Shown: positions 43,285-52,505, numbered from the stretch's first letter. The stretch: DNA of 64,000 bases from an uncultured Prevotellaceae bacterium (GCA_902771155.1 CACXVS010000003.1:1-64000), one strand, 5' to 3'. Numbers and translations are program-made. The notes: generated by a model not told the origin, from the sequence alone.

Positions 43285-44946
43285 TCATTTACTTCTGTAG
43301 AATTTCTCTAGTGTGCGGTAGGCATTCTCCTTTTCAGGTGAGGCAATTTCAGCGCTCTCCACATCAATCTTCATCACTGGAGCGGCATCCAGATTCTCTT
43401 TGGTAATGGCTGTCCACTTGGGTAGTCCTTCACCATTGGGATTGCCGGTCTTACAGAAATTGGCATAATAGGAGAGGAACAACTTCGATATGTCGTAATC
43501 CTCTTTCTGCCAATCGTAATACTCGTTGGTGTCGAGCGTTCCCATAGCATATTCTATATCGGCAGAATGCACGGCGCCAGGAGCAATCTCAGGTTGTTTG
43601 GCTTCAGCATTCTTCTCTTCTGCAGTCTTGTCGCGTACCCCTCCTGCAAGGGCTGCAACCTTATCGCCCATTTTCGATGATACTTGGGGACGCGGATGCA
43701 TATAATGGTAGCGATAAACAGGCTGGCCAGACGTCTTGACGTGATAGTCGCATACTTTCCAGGTGGGGAATCCTGTGAAAAGATCGGAGGCGAGGTCGAA
43801 CCCTTTTTGACTCATCACATCTTCGTCGGTCTCGAGTCCGTATGCCTTGAAAATCTCGTCTGTCATGTCGCCAAACTGGGCCTTCATGGCTTTTTTGTAA
43901 TTTGCAAGGGTAGGAGCCTGTCCTCTGAGAGTCTGCATGGGTGTTCCTTCCAGTGAGTTCCAACCTGCCAGAAGCGGAACCTGTGCCTGCTCACCCTTCT
44001 CAAAAGTATCATCCGCACTCTCTTTCATAAAAAAACCGTCGATGACTACGTTTGCCATTCCTCTGGGAGGCAGGATCTTCTGAAGAGAGTCAGCGTTGAT
44101 GGCCATGGCATCGGCAAGGCTTTCGATACCTGCCTTTTTAAGAAGGTCTGCTCCAGCAGCATCGGCATCGGCCTGCGAAGAAGCCTTATATGGAAGCACT
44201 TCTGCGCCAGAGGATAACATGGCACCAGCAATGAGGTTCTTGGAGAGAGGCGAGCACATGAGGAGAGAAACAGAGAAAGAACCAGCTGATTCGCCTACGA
44301 TGGTGATCTTATTGGGGTCTCCGCCGAAAGCCTCAATATTATCTTTAACCCATTGGATGGCAGCTACTTGGTCGAGGAAACCATAGTTGCCGCTTCCCTT
44401 ATACTCGGAAGATGCAGTGAGGTCAGGATGGGCGAAGAAACCGAACACACCTTCACGGTAGTTGGCCGTCACACCAATAACACCCTCTTTGGCGATGGAT
44501 GAGCCGTCGTAACGAGGTTCACTACCAGAGCCGGCCATCAATCCACCCCCATTAAAATATATAAGTACGGGAAGCGCATCAGCCGTGGTTGACGCCGTAG
44601 TCCAGATGTTCAGGTAGAGGCAGTCCTCGCTACGCTTTGGACCACGGAACGACATATCGCCGAAGATGTTGGGTTGCATGGGATCGTCACCAAATTCCTT
44701 GGCTTCCCGAACACCTTCCCAGGCCAGAACAGGCTGAGGCGCTTTCCAACGGAGTTCGCCTACAGGAGCCTGTGCAAAAGGCACACCTAGGAATTTCTTT
44801 ACACCATCTTGTTCAAATCCCTCGAGAATACCATGTTGGGTTTTTACTTGAAGAGTCACTTCAGTTGCCTGTTTCTGATTGCAGGCACTCAAAACGGCAA
44901 GACCGGCAATAGCCAGCATTGTCAATGGTTTGATAGCTTTAGTCAT
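43285..44946 (-). CDS. Type-B carboxylesterase lipoprotein
   Basis: A 553-residue alpha/beta-hydrolase of the carboxylesterase/cholinesterase type. Lipobox VLSAC (Cys22). The catalytic serine is in GESAGSFSVS, the oxyanion region is YFNGGGLMAG, and VHSADIEYAMGT carries the likely catalytic His. Bacteroidales homologues are secreted esterases, some removing acetyl or feruloyl groups from plant polysaccharide. Proximity to a mannanase (divergent, at 45168) would fit such a role, but the substrate is an inference. A TAATTTTG core is at 44976-44983. Confidence 0.88.
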   Translation of the reverse strand: MTKAIKPLTMLAIAGLAVLSACNQKQATEVTLQVKTQHGILEGFEQDGVKKFLGVPFAQAPVGELRWKAPQPVLAWEGVREAKEFGDDPMQPNIFGDMSFRGPKRSEDCLYLNIWTTASTTADALPVLIYFNGGGLMAGSGSEPRYDGSSIAKEGVIGVTANYREGVFGFFAHPDLTASSEYKGSGNYGFLDQVAAIQWVKDNIEAFGGDPNKITIVGESAGSFSVSLLMCSPLSKNLIAGAMLSSGAEVLPYKASSQADADAAGADLLKKAGIESLADAMAINADSLQKILPPRGMANVVIDGFFMKESADDTFEKGEQAQVPLLAGWNSLEGTPMQTLRGQAPTLANYKKAMKAQFGDMTDEIFKAYGLETDEDVMSQKGFDLASDLFTGFPTWKVCDYHVKTSGQPVYRYHYMHPRPQVSSKMGDKVAALAGGVRDKTAEEKNAEAKQPEIAPGAVHSADIEYAMGTLDTNEYYDWQKEDYDISKLFLSYYANFCKTGNPNGEGLPKWTAITKENLDAAPVMKIDVESAEIASPEKENAYRTLEKFYRSK

Positions 44947-44975
44947 AATTGTTTCTATATATTGGGTTTATTCGG

Positions 44976-44983
44976 CAAAATTA
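44976..44983 (-). promoter_or_regulatory. Carboxylesterase promoter core
   Basis: TAATTTTG on the minus strand, 30 nt upstream of the esterase start. Confidence 0.45.
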
Positions 44984-45131
44984 CGAAAAAAGGAACAAAG
45001 TGATGTGATTTTGCCTTCGTTTTTAATGATTATTGAGGAATTAAAGATACGATTTTTGCAGAAGATATGACTATTCTGCTCATTTAAAGTTTTTTAAAAA
45101 CATAACAATTCATCCTTTTGCGTTTTTTTCA

Positions 45132-45139
45132 TACCTTTG
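45132..45139 (+). promoter_or_regulatory. GH26 promoter core
   Basis: TACCTTTG, 29 nt before the GH26 start, preceded by a T-rich tract. Confidence 0.65.
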
Positions 45140-45167
45140 TGCCAGTACTAACAACTAATGTATTATC

Positions 45168-46769
45168 ATGAAACGATTATTATTTATTGCATTCCTGTCT
45201 GTATGCGGTTATGTATCTATGGATGCTCAGATTGGAACAAAAATGGAAGCTGAAGATGCTTCTAACGAGAACTGTAAACTCATCGAAGATGAGAAGTATT
45301 CTGGTGATAAGTCTCTCGAACTTACTGAGAGCAATGCTAAAATCACCTTTAATTACAATGCTGCAGAAAGTGGCAAGTACACCATTACCGTGGGCTATGA
45401 CGGACTTTATGGTGACAAGGTCGTGAACTTGTCCGTTAATGGTGGTTCAAGCACTTTCAATACCCCTGAGAATGGGCCTGGTGAGGCTGTTGTGGGACCA
45501 TTCATCATGAATGAGGGCGACAACACAATCGAAATCACACCCAACTGGACTTGGTTTCGTATCGACTATATCAGCATTGCCGGTAGTGAAGGTGGTGTAC
45601 AGTTTGATATTGCGCCGACACCCGTTGATGCCAATGCTACAGACGCAGCCAAGATTATCTACACGTTCCTTTATGAGAATTTTGGTAAGAAGACCATCTC
45701 GGGCATTATGACTGGCGACATGGGGACAGCCAATGGCGATGTCACCCAACATGAGGATGTGCTGGCTGTGTATAATGCCTCTGGCAAGTATCCTGCTCTT
45801 GTAGGTTTCGACTTTATGAATGCTACTGGCAAGGATGGTGACAATAATGCTTGGTATAAGGAGTATACAGACAAGTCCATCGAATTGGCCAAGGACCTCT
45901 ATCGTCGGGGTGGTCTGCCTGCCTTCACATGGCATTGGCGTGATCCTAGTCGTGCTACTAATGCTTTCTACTGCAATAATCAGGACAATGATCCCTGTAC
46001 CATCAAGATTACGGATGCTATGAATGCCGATGGCACATGGAATACTGAGTCAGAACTCTATCAAAATATGGTGAAGGACATCCATACCATCGCCGACTAT
46101 TTCCTCCAGTTACAGGAGGCTGGTGTCGCCTGTATCTTCCGCCCGCTCCATGAGGCCAGCGGAAACCCTGGTGGAGCTTGGTTCTGGTGGGGTACAAGCG
46201 GTGCAGAGGCTTATGCCAAACTTTATCAGTTGATTGTCGACGAGATGGAGATTGTGAAAGGTGTACACAACGTAATATGGGTATGGAATCCCTGTACCGT
46301 TGAGGATGTAGACTGGAATCCTGGTACTGCCTACTATGATGTGATTTCTGTCGACATCTATAACAACGCAGGTGACTACTCCAGTAACTATGCCCAGTTT
46401 GACAAGCTGAAGACGATGAGCGAGGGTAAGAAAATCATCGCTTTATCTGAGAATGGTCCTATTCCTGACGTGGATAAGGAATTCGAAGAAGAGGCTGTAT
46501 GGTCGTGGTGGATGCCTTGGTATCAGTCTTGGGGTGGCAATTTTGTAGACAGGACAGATAAAGACGAGTGGACGAAATGTATGAACGATGATCGTGTTAT
46601 TACCCTTGAAGACCTTTCTGCGGGCTGGGGTACTTATACCTCCATCCTCACACCTGGAATGTTCCTATCCACAAGTCAGGCTGTCTATGATCTCCAAGGG
46701 CGTCGTCTCTCACAGATTCCATCGAGTGGTCTTTACATCCAGAACGGCAAAAAGCAACTGGCTAAATAG
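45168..46769 (+). CDS. GH26 beta-mannanase with N-terminal CBM and C-terminal tag
   Basis: A 533-residue secreted enzyme, signal peptide to about residue 20 (SMDAQ). Residues 25-140 form a CBM35/CBM6-like jelly roll (KMEAEDASNENCKL, WFRIDYISIAG). The GH26 domain follows, with IFRPLHEASGNPGGAWFWWG (acid/base Glu) and IIALSENGPIPD (nucleophile Glu). GH26 enzymes mainly cut beta-1,4-mannan. The last 25 residues, VYDLQGRRLSQ and then LYIQNGKKQLAK, repeat the C-terminal tag of the LRR proteins at 2.5-8.6 kb, suggesting a shared sorting signal. Single-gene unit, ended by the hairpin in 46802-46860. Confidence 0.9.
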   Translation: MKRLLFIAFLSVCGYVSMDAQIGTKMEAEDASNENCKLIEDEKYSGDKSLELTESNAKITFNYNAAESGKYTITVGYDGLYGDKVVNLSVNGGSSTFNTPENGPGEAVVGPFIMNEGDNTIEITPNWTWFRIDYISIAGSEGGVQFDIAPTPVDANATDAAKIIYTFLYENFGKKTISGIMTGDMGTANGDVTQHEDVLAVYNASGKYPALVGFDFMNATGKDGDNNAWYKEYTDKSIELAKDLYRRGGLPAFTWHWRDPSRATNAFYCNNQDNDPCTIKITDAMNADGTWNTESELYQNMVKDIHTIADYFLQLQEAGVACIFRPLHEASGNPGGAWFWWGTSGAEAYAKLYQLIVDEMEIVKGVHNVIWVWNPCTVEDVDWNPGTAYYDVISVDIYNNAGDYSSNYAQFDKLKTMSEGKKIIALSENGPIPDVDKEFEEEAVWSWWMPWYQSWGGNFVDRTDKDEWTKCMNDDRVITLEDLSAGWGTYTSILTPGMFLSTSQAVYDLQGRRLSQIPSSGLYIQNGKKQLAK

Positions 46770-46801
46770 AGAAAAAGCATCTTGACTCTTTGAGCAATAA
46801 T

Positions 46802-46860
46802 AATCGTTCAATGCATACAAATTTGTTGCATTGAACGATTTTTGTTAGTCTTTGAAACAT
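46802..46860 (+). repeat. 59-bp inverted repeat IR1 containing a terminator
   Basis: A perfect 14-bp stem AATCGTTCAATGCA/TGCATTGAACGATT followed by TTTTT ends the GH26 transcript. The 59 bp, including 19 bp beyond the stem, match 61709-61767 in reverse orientation with three mismatches, including a 39-bp identical stretch. Confidence 0.9.
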
Positions 46861-46890
46861 TATTTATAGTAATATAAGCAATAAATGATG

Positions 46891-46898
46891 TATCTTTG
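46891..46898 (+). promoter_or_regulatory. Fructan operon promoter core
   Basis: TATCTTTG, 34 nt before the GH32 ATG at 46933. It lies inside the longer open frame and so fixes the start. Confidence 0.65.
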
Positions 46899-46932
46899 CA
46901 GCAGAGTTCAAAACAATCAAATAACTAGCAAA

Positions 46933-48642
46933 ATGAAAAGAACAGTAATTTCAATTGTGGCCGCCTTGCTGATGACAATGTCAGCACAGGCTCAACCTCA
47001 AGTGTTAGGCAAGAGTCATGCCATGCAACGAGTAGAAGTAAAGAACCATTATCTGCTACTGCCAGTACAGGAACGCGAGGACAATGCGACCATCAAAGTG
47101 CTGGCTAACAACCAGCAGGTGCAGAAACTGAATATCAGACTTGCTGTCGACAAGGTGGACTACTATGTACCTCTCGACATCCAACGATTCGGATCTGACG
47201 AGGTGCTGCTCGACATCTTCTTCCATGGTGATCGCCGTTTTACGGGTGCCATGAAAGATTTCCTTTGCTGGCGCGAGATGAAACAGAGTGATGTGTTCGA
47301 TACGGCCAACCGCGAGAAATACCGTCCTGCCTATCATCATACGCCTGTTTATGGATGGATGAACGACCCCAATGGTATGTTCTATAAGGATGGTGTGTAC
47401 CACCTTTATTATCAATGGAACCCTTATGGCTCTATGTGGGAAAATATGACTTGGGGGCATTCTACCTCTAAGGATCTCATCCATTGGGAGGCACAGCCAA
47501 CAGCCATCGAGCCTGATGCATTAGGTGACATTTTCAGTGGTTCGTGCGTGGTTGATAAGAAGAACAATAGGGTGGTGGCATTTTATACCTCTGCAGGAGA
47601 GAGGAGCCAAATTCAGTCAATGGCTGTTTCTACCGACAACGGCCAGACCTTCCAGAAATATAAGGGAAATCCCGTGCTGGTAAGTAAGGAGGAGGATTTC
47701 CGTGATCCCAAATGCTTCTGGAATCCCGAGATACAGAAGTGGAACATGATATTGGCTGTAGGACAGGAAATGCGCATATACTCCAGTATCAATCTTGCAG
47801 ACTGGACCTATGAGAGCTCTTTCGGTCTTTCTGTGGACAAAGTAACAGGTGAGGTGACTGAGTTAGGGTGCCACGATGGTGTATGGGAATGCCCCGACTT
47901 GATGAAGCTTCAGGTTCGCGGTACTGATAAGCAAAAGTGGATGCTTATCTGTAATATTAACCCCGGTGGTCCGTTTGGCGGTAGTGCTACCCAGTACTTT
48001 ATCGGTGATTTCGATGGCCACAAATTCACTTGTGATCATCAGGATACCCGTTGGATGGACTACGGAAAAGATCATTATGCTACTGTCACTTTCGACAATG
48101 CCCCCGATGGCCGTAGGATAGCCTTGGCATGGATGAGCAACTGGCAATATGCCAATCAGGCACCGACGAAGCAGTTCCGCTCTGCCAATAGTGTGCCACG
48201 CGATCTTGACCTTTTTGAATATAATGGGGAGATATACTGTGGTGTCACTCCTTCCAGAGAGTTAAATGCAATTCGTGGTAAGGCTGTCAGCAAATTGCCA
48301 CCTACCTGTGAAGTGGTTGTCGATGTAAAGGGTTCTTCAGAACTTGTTTTCTCAAACAGTCAGGGCGAACAGGTGGTTATGCTGTATGATGCCGAAAAGA
48401 AGACATTCTCAATGGATCGTACGAGGAGCTATGCCAGCTTCAGTGAGGCATTCCCAGTAGTTACGAGTGCCCCAACCTATGGAGAGATCAAACAGTTCCG
48501 CATTTTTGTTGATAACTGCAGCATGGAAGTTTTTGACGCAGAAGGCAAGATGGCCATGACAAATCTTGTTTTTCCCAATGAACCTTATAACACGCTGAAA
48601 GTAAAAGGTGGCAAGGCTACGATTTATGAAATTAAGAAATAA
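46933..48642 (+). CDS. GH32 fructan hydrolase (DUF4980-GH32)
   Basis: A 569-residue exported enzyme (signal peptide ending near AQAQ). Residues 20-115 match the N-terminal DUF4980-type beta domain seen in Bacteroides GH32 enzymes. The five-bladed propeller carries WMNDPNG (nucleophile Asp), FRDPKCFW and WECPDLMKL (acid Glu), followed by a C-terminal beta-sandwich. Such enzymes release fructose from levan, inulin or sucrose; which linkage cannot be told. It starts an operon with the permease (12 nt) and fructokinase (7 nt). No lipobox, so it is probably periplasmic, unlike the GH32 at 61.8 kb. Confidence 0.92.
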   Translation: MKRTVISIVAALLMTMSAQAQPQVLGKSHAMQRVEVKNHYLLLPVQEREDNATIKVLANNQQVQKLNIRLAVDKVDYYVPLDIQRFGSDEVLLDIFFHGDRRFTGAMKDFLCWREMKQSDVFDTANREKYRPAYHHTPVYGWMNDPNGMFYKDGVYHLYYQWNPYGSMWENMTWGHSTSKDLIHWEAQPTAIEPDALGDIFSGSCVVDKKNNRVVAFYTSAGERSQIQSMAVSTDNGQTFQKYKGNPVLVSKEEDFRDPKCFWNPEIQKWNMILAVGQEMRIYSSINLADWTYESSFGLSVDKVTGEVTELGCHDGVWECPDLMKLQVRGTDKQKWMLICNINPGGPFGGSATQYFIGDFDGHKFTCDHQDTRWMDYGKDHYATVTFDNAPDGRRIALAWMSNWQYANQAPTKQFRSANSVPRDLDLFEYNGEIYCGVTPSRELNAIRGKAVSKLPPTCEVVVDVKGSSELVFSNSQGEQVVMLYDAEKKTFSMDRTRSYASFSEAFPVVTSAPTYGEIKQFRIFVDNCSMEVFDAEGKMAMTNLVFPNEPYNTLKVKGGKATIYEIKK

Positions 48643-48654
48643 GAAAGAATAATT

Positions 48655-49815
48655 ATGAGTAAGACTAACAAACTAGCTCTCATCCCCGTGATGCTCTGCT
48701 TCTTCTGCATGGGCTTCGTGGATCTGGTAGGTATCGCTTCTAACTATGTGAAGGAGGATCTTGCGCTGAATGACTCGACAGCCAACATTTTTCCATCACT
48801 CGTGTTCTTCTGGTTCCTGATTTTCAGCGTTCCCACAGGTATGCTGATGAATAAGATTGGACGTAAGAATACAGTACTTGTATCCCTTGCTGTTACGGTA
48901 TTGTCACTGTTGATCCCACTTTTTGGCAATAGTTTTGCCGTAATGCTCATTGCCTTCTCACTCTTAGGTATTGGCAATGCCCTCATGCAGACTTCGCTCA
49001 ATCCACTGGTATCGACGGTGATGGGTGGTGGCAATCTGGCCTCAACACTGACTTTTGGACAGTTCATCAAGGCTATCGCCTCATTCCTCGCTCCTTACCT
49101 CGCCATGTGGGGAGCCACACAAGTCATTCCCTCATTCGGCTATGATTGGCGCATACTCTTCGGCATCTATCTCGTGGTAGGTATTTTAGCAACAGCCCTG
49201 CTTGGCATGACGCCTATCGATGAGCCAAAGCTCCAAGGTAAGGCTTCTACCTTTACTGAATGCATTAAGTTACTGGGAACCCCCATCGTACTGTTGTCAT
49301 TCTTTGGCATCATGTGTCATGTAGGTATTGACGTAGGTACTAATACTACTGCTCCCAAAATTCTGATGGAGCGTCTGGGTATGAGTCTGAACGATGCTGC
49401 CTTTGCCACAAGCCTTTACTTTATCTTCCGTACGGTGGGATGCTTGACAGGTTCGTTTTTCCTTCGTGTACTGCCTAATCGCACGTTCTTTATTATCAGT
49501 GTGGTGATGATGGCACTCTCGATGTGTGGTCTCTTTGTGGGTACAGAGAAATGGATGCTATATACAGCTATCGCCTTGGTTGGCTATGGCAACTCCAACA
49601 TCTTCTCCATCTGCTTTGCACAGGCTCTCACCTCGATGCCTGAGAAACAGAACGAAGTGAGCGGGCTGATGATTATGGGACTCTTTGGAGGCACAATCTT
49701 CCCACTGCTGATGGGCTTTGCCAGCGATGCCATCGGACAGGCTGGAGCTGTCATCGTCATGGCCATCGGCGTTCTTTATCTATTCACTTACATTAAAAAC
49801 GTAAAAAATAACTAA
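48655..49815 (+). CDS. MFS sugar permease, FucP/GluP-like
   Basis: A 386-residue protein with 12 predicted TM helices and MFS loop motifs (MNKIGRKN after TM2). The pattern matches the FucP/glucose-galactose-fructose proton symporter group in Bacteroidetes. Between GH32 and fructokinase it most likely brings released fructose across the inner membrane. Start at MSKTNKLALIP, 12 nt after GH32. Confidence 0.88.
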   Translation: MSKTNKLALIPVMLCFFCMGFVDLVGIASNYVKEDLALNDSTANIFPSLVFFWFLIFSVPTGMLMNKIGRKNTVLVSLAVTVLSLLIPLFGNSFAVMLIAFSLLGIGNALMQTSLNPLVSTVMGGGNLASTLTFGQFIKAIASFLAPYLAMWGATQVIPSFGYDWRILFGIYLVVGILATALLGMTPIDEPKLQGKASTFTECIKLLGTPIVLLSFFGIMCHVGIDVGTNTTAPKILMERLGMSLNDAAFATSLYFIFRTVGCLTGSFFLRVLPNRTFFIISVVMMALSMCGLFVGTEKWMLYTAIALVGYGNSNIFSICFAQALTSMPEKQNEVSGLMIMGLFGGTIFPLLMGFASDAIGQAGAVIVMAIGVLYLFTYIKNVKNN

Positions 49816-49822
49816 AAGCATT

Positions 49823-50701
49823 ATGAAAAGATATATCGTAGGCCTCGGAGAGGCATTATGGGATGTTCTTCCCGAAGGAAAGAAACTAGGTGGTGCACCT
49901 GCTAACTTTGCTTATCACGCAGGTCAGTTTGGTCTTGACTCCATTGCTATCAGTGCACTGGGCGAGGATGCTCTCGCAGAAGAGACGATTGATGCTTTGA
50001 AAGAGCATAACCTGAACTATCTCATGCCCAGAGTGCCTTATCCAACGGGAACAGTACAGGTAACGCTGACGGGTGACGGCATTCCCACTTACGACATCAA
50101 AGAGAATGTGGCATGGGATAATATTCCTTTCAACGACGAGATGGAAGAGATTGCGAGGAGCGCTCGTGCCGTTTGCTTTGGCTCACTGGCTCAACGCAAT
50201 ATCGTATCACGGGAAAATATCCGTAAGTTCTTGGATGCTACCCCTGAAGACTGCTTGAAGATCTGTGATATCAATCTGCGTCAACAGTTCTATTCTAAGG
50301 AGATTCTTGAAGATTCTTTCTGTATTTGTGATATTCTGAAAATCAACGATGAGGAATTGGTGATTGTAAATCGAATGTTCGGTTACGATGGCCTTGATAT
50401 GCGCCAGACCTGTGAGAAGATTGTACAGGACTATCACCTGAAGATGCTCGTTCTGACTTGTGGCACCAACGGCTCGTATGTGTTTACTGACGATGGCCTT
50501 ACCTCTTTCCAGGACACTCCGAAGGTTGAGGTGGCTGATACTGTAGGAGCAGGCGACTCGTTTACTGGCAGTTTCTGTGGCTGCATCCTCAATGGGAAGC
50601 CAGTGCAAGAAGCCCATAAGATAGCTGTTCAGGTAAGTGCCTTCGTTTGTACCCAGAAAGGCGCTATGCCCACAATCCCAGATAAATTGAAAACATTATA
50701 A
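49823..50701 (+). CDS. Fructokinase (PfkB family)
   Basis: A 292-residue ribokinase-type sugar kinase. It starts GLGEALWDVLPEGKKLGGAP, has the substrate Gly-Gly region, and the catalytic VADTVGAGDSFTGSF with the Asp base. Phosphorylates fructose to fructose-6-phosphate, closing the hydrolysis-import-phosphorylation route of this operon. Stops at 50701; the following 170 bp hold the hairpin and promoter of the flavodoxin unit. Confidence 0.92.
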   Translation: MKRYIVGLGEALWDVLPEGKKLGGAPANFAYHAGQFGLDSIAISALGEDALAEETIDALKEHNLNYLMPRVPYPTGTVQVTLTGDGIPTYDIKENVAWDNIPFNDEMEEIARSARAVCFGSLAQRNIVSRENIRKFLDATPEDCLKICDINLRQQFYSKEILEDSFCICDILKINDEELVIVNRMFGYDGLDMRQTCEKIVQDYHLKMLVLTCGTNGSYVFTDDGLTSFQDTPKVEVADTVGAGDSFTGSFCGCILNGKPVQEAHKIAVQVSAFVCTQKGAMPTIPDKLKTL

Positions 50702-50784
50702 TAGTTTGTATCTTTAGGCCTCAGCTAAGCAAATAGAGGAGTTGATTGGATAAGCTATTATCCTTTCTTGTAGGTATTTAATGG

Positions 50785-50828
50785 AATGTGCATTGCTTAA
50801 AAACACTCGTTTTTAGGTATTGCACATT
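50785..50828 (+). promoter_or_regulatory. Nested inverted repeat over the flavodoxin -33 box
   Basis: Outer arms AATGTGCA (50785-50792) and TGCACATT (50821-50828) enclose inner arms TAAAAAC/GTTTTTA. The right part overlaps the TTG at 50820-50822 that is correctly spaced from the -7 box at 50843. It could be an operator for the flavodoxin unit or the fructokinase terminator. TAGGTATT at 50814-50821 recurs at 50771-50778. Confidence 0.55.
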
Positions 50829-50842
50829 TCATTTATTCATCG

Positions 50843-50850
50843 TACTTTTG
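50843..50850 (+). promoter_or_regulatory. DUF2023-flavodoxin promoter core
   Basis: TACTTTTG with TTG exactly 20 nt upstream, 24 nt before the DUF2023 ATG. Confidence 0.7.
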
Positions 50851-50874
50851 CACCCGAAAACAAATACGATAAAA

Positions 50875-51258
50875 ATGAGAGTTACGACAAAGATTCCCAC
50901 GGAGATGAAGGTTTTGATGAACCACATCTACGAGTTTAATAAGGGTGTGCGTCAGATGGTGTTGTTCACCTGTAATAAGAAGTATGGCGAACAGGCTGTG
51001 GAACGGCTGAAGCGTCAGGGTATACCCTACGTGCTTCAGTCTGCTGGTCAACAAAACCTGAACGTGTATTTTGGACGACGTGAGTGCCTAGAGGCCATCC
51101 GGCTCATCGTTACCCGTCCACTGAATCAGCTTACGCCCGAGGAAGATTTTATACTAGGAACCATGCTTGGTTACGATCTCTGTGCACAGTGTGAACGCTA
51201 TTGTAAACGCAAGGGCGGATGTGATGGGTGCGATGGAAAATGCAACAATAAGAATTAA
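50875..51258 (+). CDS. DUF2023 protein with Cys-rich tail
   Basis: A 127-residue protein without signal peptide. The body (IYEFNKGVRQMVLFTC, ERLKRQGIPYVLQ, NVYFGRRECLEAIR, TPEEDFILGTMLGYDL) fits DUF2023. The tail carries seven cysteines in CAQCERYCKRKGGCDGCDGK and a final Cys, a likely metal or Fe-S site. DUF2023 genes often precede flavodoxin in Bacteroidetes, as here (22 nt), so a role in flavodoxin expression or electron transfer is plausible but unproven. Confidence 0.82.
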   Translation: MRVTTKIPTEMKVLMNHIYEFNKGVRQMVLFTCNKKYGEQAVERLKRQGIPYVLQSAGQQNLNVYFGRRECLEAIRLIVTRPLNQLTPEEDFILGTMLGYDLCAQCERYCKRKGGCDGCDGKCNNKN

Positions 51259-51280
51259 TCACTTCTTTAGAAATAATCAA

Positions 51281-51775
51281 ATGAACGCAACAATTGTTAT
51301 TTATGGTTCCTCTACTGGAACCTGTGAGGCCATCGCAGAGAAGATTGCCTCGAAACTGGGCTGTGATGCCGTGAACGTGCAGGACCTCTCTGCTGACATC
51401 GTAGCCTCCAACCAAAACCTTATCCTCGGCACCTCGACATGGGGCGCTGGTGAAATGCAGGATGACTGGTATGATGGTCTTAAGACCCTACAGAGTGCTG
51501 ACCTTAGCAGCAAGACCATAGCCTTCTTCGGATGTGGTGACAGTTCGTCATATAGCGATACCTTCGTTGGTGGCATGGGTGAACTGTATAATGGTCTCAA
51601 GGACAGCGGGGCCCATTTTATTGGCAGTGTTGAGACCGATGGTTACACCTTTGATGATTCCGAGGCCGTTATCGACGGCAAGTTCATCGGTCTGCCTCTT
51701 GACGACATCAATGAGGATGACAAAACGGATACCCGCATTGATGCATGGCTTGCATCCATTACAACAGAATTATAA
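51281..51775 (+). CDS. fldA: Flavodoxin
   Basis: A 164-residue long-chain flavodoxin. FMN phosphate loop YGSSTGTCEAIAEKI, the flavin-stacking region TSTWGAGEMQDDWYDGL and FFGCGDSSSYSDTFVGG, and DDINEDDKTDTRIDAWL at the end. It carries electrons in place of ferredoxin, typically when iron is short, which fits the iron-related genes next to it. Start at MNATIVIYG; the longer frame overlaps DUF2023 and is not needed. Confidence 0.95.
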   Translation: MNATIVIYGSSTGTCEAIAEKIASKLGCDAVNVQDLSADIVASNQNLILGTSTWGAGEMQDDWYDGLKTLQSADLSSKTIAFFGCGDSSSYSDTFVGGMGELYNGLKDSGAHFIGSVETDGYTFDDSEAVIDGKFIGLPLDDINEDDKTDTRIDAWLASITTEL

Positions 51776-51813
51776 TCACAGGAATAAATTCATAAGGTAT
51801 TTGTTTAGTTTAG

Positions 51814-52485
51814 TTATAGAGAGGACTTGTCGTGATGATAAGTCCTTTTGTTTTTCCTGCTTATTAGAATGATGGGGATGGCCATTACAACTGCTATACA
51901 CAATATGATGGCCCAAAGCGGCATATTGTTCCAAAATACCTCAATGTTGATGCGCCATGAAGGTAAAGGTTCCATATCGGCAGGTCGTGGATGAAAAAGT
52001 TGACCTCTCGTCAGTAGAATAATATCGCCTACCTTTTCATCAAGACTCACTACGGCAGGAGCTTCACGAACCAGTTGTCGCATCCTCTCGGGAAGATCGG
52101 ATCCGAGGGCGTTCAATTTATATCCAAGTGTATCGTCGAAGAGTTCAGAAAACTTGGCATAATCGCCTTTGATGTTCAATTTGTGCCGAAGGTCAGTATC
52201 TGGGATATAAATCATCGGTTCCTCTTTCCATACGTCAGGGCGTAGCATCCATCCATAGACCACCTGTTCAGGTGAAAGCCCCTTATATTTATTTTTGCCA
52301 TAGACTGATTTAAGGAAATGCAAGGCAAAAGTCGAGAAGGGGCAGAGGCGACCGTTCCAAACGATTTGTTCGCATGCCACTTCTCTTGCTTTGTCTGAAT
52401 TGATGGTTTGAATACTACGAGCAGAAAGCGTAACTATAGAAGACTGTACCATCAATAATATGGTTATAACCCTACAGCCTATCAT
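51814..52485 (-). CDS. Orphan CcsA/ResB-associated periplasmic domain protein
   Basis: A 223-residue protein with an N-terminal signal/TM segment, a periplasmic domain and a C-terminal TM helix (about residues 185-207) with a basic tail. The domain contains WNGRLCPFSTFALHFLKSVY and GLSPEQVVYGWMLRPDVW, closely resembling the insert of the large CcsBA-like cytochrome-c assembly proteins of Bacteroidetes, but the heme-handling WWD part is absent. Last gene of an operon with two CxxCH proteins, so a role in heme attachment or as an accessory is likely. A TTG start at 52497 is possible. Confidence 0.6.
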   Translation of the reverse strand: MIGCRVITILLMVQSSIVTLSARSIQTINSDKAREVACEQIVWNGRLCPFSTFALHFLKSVYGKNKYKGLSPEQVVYGWMLRPDVWKEEPMIYIPDTDLRHKLNIKGDYAKFSELFDDTLGYKLNALGSDLPERMRQLVREAPAVVSLDEKVGDIILLTRGQLFHPRPADMEPLPSWRINIEVFWNNMPLWAIILCIAVVMAIPIILISRKNKRTYHHDKSSL

Positions 52486-52505
52486 AACTAAAATCAATCA
52501 ACTAT

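Noticed and set aside
48964..48977. TTAGGTATTGGCAA inside the permease gene, matching the imelysin -33 box
   Set aside because: Lies in coding sequence with no promoter next to it; treated as a chance match and as a caution on the shared-box finding.
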